Assembly (NCBI RefSeq): GCF_009208105.1
Contig: NZ_WFKL01000001.1
Location: forward strand, 4,216,001 to 4,280,000
From: Rouxiella sp. S1S-2
Lineage (GTDB): Bacteria; Pseudomonadota; Gammaproteobacteria; Enterobacterales; Enterobacteriaceae
Reading direction: 5' to 3'
DNA: 64,000 bases
How positions within the stretch are numbered: the stretch's first letter is position 1; each line of letters starts with the position of its first letter. Both the position numbers and the translations under genes were made by a program. Below are positions 28,128-35,709 of this stretch, in pieces. Below the pieces are notes generated by a model. The model saw only the letters and a list, made by a program, of their open reading frames with translations. It did not search any database and had not been told where the DNA came from.

Positions 28128-28907
28128 TTAGAAGAATGAGTCGTCGTCGTCGTCATTACTACCGCCAAAGAAGCTGTCGTCCGAGTTATCCAGGAAGCCA
28201 GAATAGGTGTTGTCATTGTCGTTGCCGACGTTGTTATCGTTGTTAAAATTGCTGTTGTTGTCGTTAAACGCCGGATTGTCCCAACTGTTGTTACCACTCA
28301 GCAGCGGGTCAGTGGCTGAATCAAAGTTATTATTAGTCACCTGATTGTCTTCAACGATGTTAACAATCTCAGAAGGCTGACTTTGGTGGAACATGCCGGT
28401 CAGCATGTCGGCCAGCATCACACCGCCCGCAACGCCTGCGGCAGTTTTAAGCGCGCCACCAATAAATCCTGAGCCGATTGGCGCTGATGCCGCTGGAGCA
28501 GCTTGTTGATAGGCGGGCTGTGAAGGCGCGGCATTGTTGCCCCAGGCATTATTTTGAGTGCCGGGAATTGGGCCACTGCCTGAGGAAGACGGAGTGTTCT
28601 GTGGCTGACTGCCGCCACCACCAAACAGACCGGCCAGGAAACCTGTACTTTGCGGTTTATTGTTTTGCGCCTGACTCTGCAGTTGAGCAACCTGCTGCTG
28701 CAGCTCCTGAACCTGTGCATTCATACGCTTAAGCGCGGCTTCTTGAATGATCATGGCCTGAGCCATGTAGTAAGGCGCACCCGGTTGCTTGCTCACAAAA
28801 GACTGGATTAGGCGTTCAGCCTCAGCGTCACGCGGTGCGGTATTGGACTCTGCCTGTTGCAAACGGCTGAAAAGACCTTCAATTAAACGCTGTTCTTCGG
28901 ATTGCAT
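28128..28907 (-). CDS. DUF2076 protein with Asn/Asp-rich tail
   Basis: 259 residues from MQSEEQRLIEGLFSRL (28907), with AAAGGTGA just upstream. The N-terminal 85 residues are helical, with a Gln-rich coiled coil (QVQELQQQVAQLQSQ); then a Pro/Ser/Gln-rich linker, a Gly-rich hydrophobic stretch (AAGVAGGVMLADMLTG), and a low-complexity Asn/Asp tail ending DDDDDSFF. DUF2076 has no established function. No signal peptide. Confidence 0.85.
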   Translation of the reverse strand: MQSEEQRLIEGLFSRLQQAESNTAPRDAEAERLIQSFVSKQPGAPYYMAQAMIIQEAALKRMNAQVQELQQQVAQLQSQAQNNKPQSTGFLAGLFGGGGSQPQNTPSSSGSGPIPGTQNNAWGNNAAPSQPAYQQAAPAASAPIGSGFIGGALKTAAGVAGGVMLADMLTGMFHQSQPSEIVNIVEDNQVTNNNFDSATDPLLSGNNSWDNPAFNDNNSNFNNDNNVGNDNDNTYSGFLDNSDDSFFGGSNDDDDDSFF

Positions 28908-29040
28908 GGGATCACCTTTCACTGTTTATTACTGGCCATGCGAAAGCATGGCCGAGTCTGACACTCACACTAATACAAATAGTTTCTTCTATGTATTAAC
29001 TGAGTGTCAACAGATGTGATCTGCGTAAAGTTCTGTACGA

Positions 29041-30168
29041 CTACTTCTTAGGCTGCCAGCTGAAAATGAAATTCTGATCCGGTAACTGTGTGAAGTTACG
29101 AATAATTTCGTGGTAGGTATGCGCCGGGTCCAATTCTTTAAACTGCTGCGGATAAATGAATTTTGCCAGATATTCCATCCCCACGATGTTGTAAGGGTGG
29201 TTATAAAACTGATGGTAGACAGCATAAACATTTTTGTCGGCCACCGCGGGCACCTGAGCAACACCCGTGCGCGAGATAAGCACCTTCGCTTCTTTATCTA
29301 CCTCAGCCTGCGATGCGCCATAACCAAACGGCATCATTGTTGTCTGGCCTTTGCCCGGATGAATAGAACCGGTAAACAGGTAGACGTCTGGTTTCATTGC
29401 AATCACTTTTTCCAGCGCCACTTCACCGGTTGCGCCTGGCAGCAGTGCGGAACCGATATTTTTCGCCCCTACGGCCTCAATCAGTTTACCCCAGCCCGTT
29501 TCTCCGTGAGTAAAGCAGCATGAGTCAGAACGGCCAGCCAGCGGTTCAATAAATACATTTGGACGATTCTTTATTGAAGCAATCGCGTCTTGAATACGCT
29601 GATAGTGTTCATTGTAGAATTTTGTGTAGGCAGCGGCATTTTTCTCCTGGTTCAATACTTTACCCAGTAGTTCGATGCTAGGGGCAGTGTCTGTTGCAGG
29701 ATTGATGTCGTAATCTACGAACACTATCGGAATGTGCAACGCATTCAGCTTGTCGATAACGCCGCCCTGCTGCAGCGATTTTTTAGCCCTCAGTTGGGCA
29801 ATCATTAAGTCGGGATTTTTTGAAATTACCGTTTCCAGATCCACCTGACCCTGATCGCTAAAGCCCATATCAAGAATTTTCGCCGAGGCTGGCCATTTGC
29901 TCTTCAGCATATCCCAGGTACCGGCATCGGTATTTTTAAGCAGGTTGTTCCAGGCGACGACGCGCTTGAATGGGTTGCTTTTATCCAGCACCGCCAGCGA
30001 TAAAATATCGCGGCCGTCCTGAACGATAATACGCTCAGGCTCTTTATTGAGAGTGATTTTTTGGCCTGAAATATCGGTTACGGTCAGTGGATAAGTGGTA
30101 GCAAAACTCGCAAAAGAGGCGGCCATCAGGCCCGCTACGGACAGCACGCGCGCAGTATTTTTCAACAT
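29041..30168 (-). CDS. Periplasmic binding protein for iron complexes or cobalamin (FhuD/FecB/BtuF type)
   Basis: 375 residues with signal peptide MLKNTARVLSVAGLMAASFASFA cut before TTYPLTV. The fold is the helical-backbone class III binding protein: TVTDISGQKITLNKEPERIIV at the start, then DLETVISKNPDLMIAQ. It is larger than FhuD. No permease or ATPase gene is adjacent. A Fur-like box upstream points to iron control. Confidence 0.82.
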   Translation of the reverse strand: MLKNTARVLSVAGLMAASFASFATTYPLTVTDISGQKITLNKEPERIIVQDGRDILSLAVLDKSNPFKRVVAWNNLLKNTDAGTWDMLKSKWPASAKILDMGFSDQGQVDLETVISKNPDLMIAQLRAKKSLQQGGVIDKLNALHIPIVFVDYDINPATDTAPSIELLGKVLNQEKNAAAYTKFYNEHYQRIQDAIASIKNRPNVFIEPLAGRSDSCCFTHGETGWGKLIEAVGAKNIGSALLPGATGEVALEKVIAMKPDVYLFTGSIHPGKGQTTMMPFGYGASQAEVDKEAKVLISRTGVAQVPAVADKNVYAVYHQFYNHPYNIVGMEYLAKFIYPQQFKELDPAHTYHEIIRNFTQLPDQNFIFSWQPKK

Positions 30169-30200
30169 GGTTGTACCCGAACAATTGATTGTAAAATAGA

Positions 30201-30223
30201 AATGATTATAAGAACCATTATCA
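30201..30223 (-). promoter_or_regulatory. Fur-box-like site upstream of the iron binding protein gene
   Basis: On the minus strand TGATAATGG and TATAATCATT lie together, a good match to the GATAATGATAATCATTATC consensus, 33-55 bases before the start codon. Confidence 0.65.
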
Positions 30224-30383
30224 AATGATGCCGGAATAATAAACAGTTAACGGATTAGCGGGCAACGCTTTTACCTAAGGGAAAGTGATTTAACTATTTC
30301 AAAATATTAATGAAAGGATTTAAAGCGGAAACGTGGCGGATGAAATGCCCGAGCTTGCGCACCGGGCATTATTTTAAAGCCCG

Positions 30384-32447
30384 TTACTTGTCAGCAAGGT
30401 ATCGCCACAAAAACTCACTGACCAATGCACGTTTAAAGGCGTTTTGGGCTTTGTCTGCCGCTGCACTGTGACCACCTTCGGTGTTCTCATAAAAATAGAC
30501 GTTTTCGATGCCCAACTGCTGCATTTTGGCGGCCATTTTACGCGCATGCCCAGGACCAACGCGGTCATCGCTGGTCGCGGTACTAAACAACACCGGCGGA
30601 TAAATTTTTAACGGGTCGATATTATGATAAGGCGAAAACGCCTGAATATAGGCCCACTCCTCAGGTTTTTGCGGGTCCCCGTATTCGGCTATCCACGAGG
30701 CGCCAGCAGAAATTTGCGTGTAGCGCTGCATGTCGAGTAGCGGAACTTCACAGATAATGGCACCAAAAAGTTCAGGATAACGGGTGAGCATATTGCCTAC
30801 CAGCAGGCCACCGTTGCTGCCGCCCTGGGCCGCGAGGTGCGCTGGTGAGGTGATTTTTCGGGCAATCAGGTCTTTGGCAACCGAAGAGAAATCCTCATAG
30901 GCACGCAGGCGTTTTTCCTTCAGTGCCGATTGATGCCAGCGTGGTCCATATTCACCCCCGCCGCGAATGTTGGCGATGACAAATACGCCGCCACGTTCGA
31001 GCCACGCAGGACCGGTTACCCCCAGATAATAGGGGTCGAGAGAGATCTCAAAGCCGCCGTAGCCGTAGAGAATGGTTGGATTAGTGCCGTCGAGTGGAAT
31101 ATCTTTCGCCAAAATAACGAAGTAAGGCACCTGTGTACCGTCGTCGGAGGTGACAAAATTCTGCGTAACCTGATAGGCCGAGGCGTCAAAATATGCCGGA
31201 GCCTGTTTGATAATTTCTGCCGTGCGACCGTTTTCCTCACCCAATACACCGTAATACAGCGAGGTGGGTTGCAGAAAACCCGTCACCGTCATAAAGAATT
31301 CATTGGTCTCGTCGTCGATACCCGATGCACTGATCTTACTCAAGTCTGGCGCATCCCCCAGCCCCTCGCGGGTCCACAGTCCCCCTTCGGGCTTTAGCAC
31401 TTCAAGCCGATTCACCACGTTGTCCATAACACTCAGGATCAGGTAATCACGCGTCATTGAATAGTTGTCGAGCGTGGTCGTTGCACCCGGCGTAAACAGC
31501 GATTTGAATTGGCGCCCACCGGCCATAAAGTCTGAAAAATCAGTGACCAACAGGCTACCTGAAGGATACGTTTCACCGTTAACCTGCCAGTCGCTTGCCG
31601 GGGAAACCAGCAACCAGTCACGCCAGGTGCTGAACTTGGCGTCCTGCGGCACGTCAATCGCCAGCAGTCCCTGTTCCTCATCGAGTAAAAACACTTCGCG
31701 ATGATAGAAATCGATGACTCTACCCACAAATTTTCGCTCAAAGCCCTGCGTATCGTCATGGAATACCATCACCGACATGTCGTTTGGCTCCACCACAAAC
31801 TGCGTCTCTGCCTGCTCAAGCGGCGTGCCGCGCTGCCAAATTTTGGCGATGCGCGGGTAACCCGATGTGGTCATCGAATCTTGGCCGAAATCTGTCGCAA
31901 CAAACAGCCGGTCGCGGTCAATCCATGAAACGCGGCTTTTGGCAGCAGGAAGGTTAAATCCGTCTTCAACAAAAGTCAGCGCGGTGAGATCAAACTCGCG
32001 AATAGCCGAAGCGTCTCCGCCGTCGGGAGAGAGGTGCAGCAGGGCGTGCTGATAGTCCGGCGCTAAAACCTGAATGCCGTAATAGACCCATGACTGGCCT
32101 TCTGCTTCGCCCAATGCGTCGATGTCGAGTACGGTTTCCCACTCCGGGGCATCGCGGCGGTAAGACTCGAAGGTGGTACGACGCAGCAGACCGCGAGGAT
32201 TTTTCTCATCCTGCCAAAAGTTATAAAAAAGGTTGCCGCACTTGCGCACGCCGGGGATTTGCGTTGACGCATTTAGGCAATCAAAGACGTCGTCGCGAAT
32301 GGCTTCAAAACGTTCGCTTTCGGCAAATTCTCGACGAGTTTGCTTACTTTGCTGAATAGCCCAATCAACGGCAGTTTCGCCTTTTATCTCTTCAAGCCAG
32401 ATAAAATCGTCGGGAGTATTCTGGAGATGCGTGGTGCCTGATGACAT
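30384..32447 (-). CDS. Prolyl oligopeptidase family serine peptidase (S9A)
   Basis: 687 residues: an N-terminal beta-propeller of about 400 residues and a C-terminal alpha/beta-hydrolase domain. The triad is Ser544 (GGSNGGLLVG), Asp at 627-628 (SDDRVGPGH) and His660 (EGGHSAAA). It would cleave short peptides, often after proline, in the cytoplasm as no signal peptide is seen. GGAG precedes the ATG. It differs from the E. coli oligopeptidase B PtrB in motif context, so I do not name it. Confidence 0.9.
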   Translation of the reverse strand: MSSGTTHLQNTPDDFIWLEEIKGETAVDWAIQQSKQTRREFAESERFEAIRDDVFDCLNASTQIPGVRKCGNLFYNFWQDEKNPRGLLRRTTFESYRRDAPEWETVLDIDALGEAEGQSWVYYGIQVLAPDYQHALLHLSPDGGDASAIREFDLTALTFVEDGFNLPAAKSRVSWIDRDRLFVATDFGQDSMTTSGYPRIAKIWQRGTPLEQAETQFVVEPNDMSVMVFHDDTQGFERKFVGRVIDFYHREVFLLDEEQGLLAIDVPQDAKFSTWRDWLLVSPASDWQVNGETYPSGSLLVTDFSDFMAGGRQFKSLFTPGATTTLDNYSMTRDYLILSVMDNVVNRLEVLKPEGGLWTREGLGDAPDLSKISASGIDDETNEFFMTVTGFLQPTSLYYGVLGEENGRTAEIIKQAPAYFDASAYQVTQNFVTSDDGTQVPYFVILAKDIPLDGTNPTILYGYGGFEISLDPYYLGVTGPAWLERGGVFVIANIRGGGEYGPRWHQSALKEKRLRAYEDFSSVAKDLIARKITSPAHLAAQGGSNGGLLVGNMLTRYPELFGAIICEVPLLDMQRYTQISAGASWIAEYGDPQKPEEWAYIQAFSPYHNIDPLKIYPPVLFSTATSDDRVGPGHARKMAAKMQQLGIENVYFYENTEGGHSAAADKAQNAFKRALVSEFLWRYLADK

Positions 32448-32506
32448 AAAACTGCTCCTGCGTACGTTTATGGCAAAAATGGGGCGGCAATACTGAGGTT
32501 CCGCAA

Positions 32507-33751
32507 TTAATGAAAATGTAACGCCTCATGATTCAAACCCTTATGCGTTACATCATCGCTATTTTTATCATAGTCATTTTTGCTGTCTATCGCCTCGCCC
32601 ATTCGTTGCAAAACTTTATGACCGATGTTGTTGGTCCAGTTAAAGCTGTTTTGCAACACCACTACCGCCGTTTTGTGCCGCGTGTCCAGCCCGATATAAC
32701 TGGAGAAACCGCCGATAAACCCAACCTGATAGGTAATGGTCTGTTTGCCTATTTCATCAACAATCCAGCCATTGGCCGCCGCCTCGCTGCTGCGGGCATA
32801 GCGCACGCGCAGGGAGTCACGTAGGGCATTATCAAGGGCGCGGTCACCGGTGGGATAAAGATGAGCTCTTGCATAGGTCAGCAGATCGTCTGCGTTGGTA
32901 TAAAGTCCGGCGGCGCCAATCATCAGCGATGAAAAATGCCAGTCGGGAACCTGACTGCCACGGCGGATAAATTTCGGCTGGTCACCGGCATGCCCAAGCG
33001 CGCGCTGCACATAGCCCGGTAGCATCTGAGCCTGATAGCCGGTGTGCGTCAGCTTTAAAGGGCCAGTGATGTGTTCTGCCAGAAGTGTTTCAACCTTTTT
33101 CTCGGTGCGCAACTCAAGGATGTAGTCAAGCAACCCATAGCCAATATTGGAATAGCGCGGGGAGATGTCCTGTGGCGCAGAGAAGTCGGCCAGGTAGTCG
33201 ACCAGACTGTGCCGGTCGAGCGCCTGATAGAAGTTGTCCCCGGTAAAAAGGTACTGCACTACGCCGCCGAGCATCTCAGTGGTCATCATTTGCCTCGGCA
33301 GACCAGAAGTATGCGTCACCAACTGCAGTAGAGTAATTTTACGGGCATCAGGACTCAGCGGGGTATTCGGCGGCAGCAGCGTCTCAAGCGTTTCATTCCA
33401 TTGGAAAACGCCCTTTTGCACCATCAGCGTGGTTATCTCGGCCAAAAAACCCTTGCTGACCGAGGCAACGGCAAACAGTGTTGAGCCGTTAACCTTGCCG
33501 CCGTCGGGCTCACCAGTTACGCCGTAGCTGTAAACGCGGGTTTGACCGTCGGGAAGCAATACGCCGACCACCAGTCCCGGAGTTTGTTTCTGTAAAATGA
33601 GAGGCAGTGCAAGACGGTTGACCTCGGCGCCAATATCACCGGTTCTCGCCAGCCGTAGGCCCTGTTCGCGAGTAGGGTCAGTTTTCATTTTGGATAAAGT
33701 ACTACAGCCGCTGCTTACGCAAACCATCAGGCACAACAAAAAAATCTTCAT
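32507..33751 (-). CDS. Class C beta-lactamase-like serine hydrolase, lipoprotein
   Basis: About 414 residues from MKIFLLCLMVCVSSGCSTL, whose lipobox VSSGC predicts a lipoprotein; an in-frame GTG at 33772 adds seven residues before the signal. The SxxK motif is SVSK in FAVASVSKGF near residue 99 and YxN is YSNIGYG near 206. The family includes AmpC, AmpH and esterases; the divergence from AmpC makes a peptidoglycan-related or esterase role more likely than antibiotic resistance. Confidence 0.85.
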   Translation of the reverse strand: MKIFLLCLMVCVSSGCSTLSKMKTDPTREQGLRLARTGDIGAEVNRLALPLILQKQTPGLVVGVLLPDGQTRVYSYGVTGEPDGGKVNGSTLFAVASVSKGFLAEITTLMVQKGVFQWNETLETLLPPNTPLSPDARKITLLQLVTHTSGLPRQMMTTEMLGGVVQYLFTGDNFYQALDRHSLVDYLADFSAPQDISPRYSNIGYGLLDYILELRTEKKVETLLAEHITGPLKLTHTGYQAQMLPGYVQRALGHAGDQPKFIRRGSQVPDWHFSSLMIGAAGLYTNADDLLTYARAHLYPTGDRALDNALRDSLRVRYARSSEAAANGWIVDEIGKQTITYQVGFIGGFSSYIGLDTRHKTAVVVLQNSFNWTNNIGHKVLQRMGEAIDSKNDYDKNSDDVTHKGLNHEALHFH

Positions 33752-33851
33752 TGCGCAATATCTTGTTATCACTAATGTTGTGCCTGTTGTTAATGCCTCG
33801 GCGAAAACCGGGGAAATCGGACGGTAAAACGTTTACCGTCCTGAGTTGTCT

Positions 33852-34865
33852 TTATTGCAGCAAGATACCTTGAATCAGGCTGGCCTTCACTATGGTGACG
33901 TCCGAAATATTCAACGCCTGCATAAAACCTTCGACTAACAGCAGATTTGTCACATCCGTTGCGCGATAATCACCGGATAACTGAGCATCAGACTGGGTAG
34001 TTTTCACCAGAGCGACGCGTTCAAGATCGGCAGCACTGTACTGGTTGTTGATCGGATGTAGCTGATCTTTAATGGAATAACCGTGCACTCCTCCAATACC
34101 CACCACTTTTTTGCTGCCGGCCGCTTGCATAATTTGCGGATTTACGTGCGTTCGGGCATAAAATTTCACCCAACGTAAAATTTCTCCCGCCAGTGGCCCA
34201 ACCGGATTAGGTGAACTGACCTGTTTGAGGTCTTTGTTCATCATCACTTCAATAACCATGTCTTTCAGACTGACCGACGCCAATTTACCCTGATAAATTT
34301 CAGGCGTTTTGATGCCGTTTATCCGGTTATAGGTGGTCATCTGCATTGAACCGCCGCCAATGTCCCACACCAGCAGATCAGTGTCTTTCACTGTGGGGTC
34401 GTTCAGCGCGGCCTTGGCCGACAGAAAACCTTGCTCAGCCTCCTGCTTTTGCGAAATAACGCGCAGCGATACGTGCGCCTGATGGTTAAACTGCTTAATA
34501 ACCTGCGGCCCGTTGGCTGCCGTTCTGAAAACAGCGGTCGCTACGCCGGTAATACGCACCGGATGAAATTTCTGTGCCTGTCCGACCAGCGCCTTAAGGG
34601 TGGTCACGCCCTGCTGTTGAATTTCCGGGCTAAGCTGATTGTTGGCAGACTTGGCCAAGTCTTCATTAAAACCAATCGGCTTTTCCTGAGCGAACAGCAC
34701 TTTACCCAGTGTTTTGGTGCAAACGTTGACTTCGCTGACCAGAATTTTGGTGGTGCCAGACCCCATATCAATACCCGCACGCACCTCGGTACAATTTTTT
34801 GCCATTGCCTGCGTAGCGAAACCCAAACACAAGATTGCGGTAGTATTTTTAATCCATTTATTCAT
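33852..34865 (-). CDS. Exported Ppx/GppA-like phosphatase
   Basis: 337 residues with the actin-like fold of exopolyphosphatase/guanosine pentaphosphatase: phosphate-binding loops GIDMGSGTTK (31-40) and DIGGGS (168-173), and a glutamate (Glu142, in SQKQEAE) where E. coli Ppx has its catalytic one. Unlike Ppx and GppA it starts with a clear signal peptide (MNKWIKNTTAILCLGFATQA, cut after AMA), so it should act in the periplasm. Substrate unknown. Confidence 0.82.
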   Translation of the reverse strand: MNKWIKNTTAILCLGFATQAMAKNCTEVRAGIDMGSGTTKILVSEVNVCTKTLGKVLFAQEKPIGFNEDLAKSANNQLSPEIQQQGVTTLKALVGQAQKFHPVRITGVATAVFRTAANGPQVIKQFNHQAHVSLRVISQKQEAEQGFLSAKAALNDPTVKDTDLLVWDIGGGSMQMTTYNRINGIKTPEIYQGKLASVSLKDMVIEVMMNKDLKQVSSPNPVGPLAGEILRWVKFYARTHVNPQIMQAAGSKKVVGIGGVHGYSIKDQLHPINNQYSAADLERVALVKTTQSDAQLSGDYRATDVTNLLLVEGFMQALNISDVTIVKASLIQGILLQ

Positions 34866-34978
34866 GAGTACCCTGCTCTGAAATAAACTGCAAAAAATAA
34901 AGAAGAATAGAAATACCTTCTTTAAGCAATGAATTTCAAGTCGAATCTCGATGTCGATATTTTTTCAGAGCAAAAAAA

Positions 34979-35644
34979 CTAACTCATCAGGCCCGCCCCA
35001 ACGTTAATCGAAAGCCCCAAAATAGCCAGATTAAAAATAAAGGATAATACCGCCTGCAACAGAGAGATTTTCCTCACTGAGGTATTACCGGTACCGACAT
35101 CCGCCGTTTGCGCCGCCACGGCAATCGTGAAGGAGTAATAGGCAAAATCCCAATATCCGGGCAGCGGAATTTTATCGGGGAACAGCAGGACTTTATTCTC
35201 GTCATCATTATTTAAATAATGCATGTGCGCATAGTGCATGGTAAAGGCGGTTGGCAACAGAGACCACGATACCACCAGCGTTGCGGCGGTCAGGGCAATA
35301 TGCTGCACCTTGTCAGCCCCGCTGAGATTTTTTACTGCCCCCAATTCAAACAATATCGCTAAAATGCTCACCAGACAGGTTATGCAAACCAGCGCCAGCA
35401 CCGTGGCCGCACTTTCGTCTTGCGCGCGAGCAATGCGAGCGATTCCCTTGGCCGGCGTTTTCAACATCAACACCCACAAAAAAAGCAGGTACAGCCACGC
35501 CAGAACGTTCCAGCTAATCAGCAGCCGCTGGGTGAGCGGCTGATTGGCCGGTAAAAAGAAAAAGCTGATGACGGCAAGCAAAAGTGCAACCAGCAACCTG
35601 GGGCGAGTACGATAGTAGTGTTTGAGCGGATGCAATAAGTTCAT
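34979..35644 (-). CDS. DUF1345 membrane protein
   Basis: 221 residues with about five or six membrane spans and an N-terminal basic stretch (HPLKHYYRTRPRLL). The segment FAYYSFTIAVAAQTADVG after a membrane span is the DUF1345 hallmark. Function unknown. It is downstream of the large effector-like gene pair on the same strand, with about 65 bases to the next gene, but no functional link is visible. Confidence 0.82.
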   Translation of the reverse strand: MNLLHPLKHYYRTRPRLLVALLLAVISFFFLPANQPLTQRLLISWNVLAWLYLLFLWVLMLKTPAKGIARIARAQDESAATVLALVCITCLVSILAILFELGAVKNLSGADKVQHIALTAATLVVSWSLLPTAFTMHYAHMHYLNNDDENKVLLFPDKIPLPGYWDFAYYSFTIAVAAQTADVGTGNTSVRKISLLQAVLSFIFNLAILGLSINVGAGLMS

Positions 35645-35709
35645 TTTTCAGCAGTTCTTGGTTAGCCAGTCATAATCTAACTGTAGACTGCCGTGAGTGA
35701 TATTGAAGA

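Noticed and set aside
32507..33751. Chromosomal AmpC beta-lactamase
   Set aside because: It is a lipoprotein with motifs unlike AmpC around SxxK, no ampR neighbour, and a length over 400 residues.
33852..34865. Calling the gene ppx or gppA
   Set aside because: It has a signal peptide and is much shorter than both enzymes (about 500 residues).
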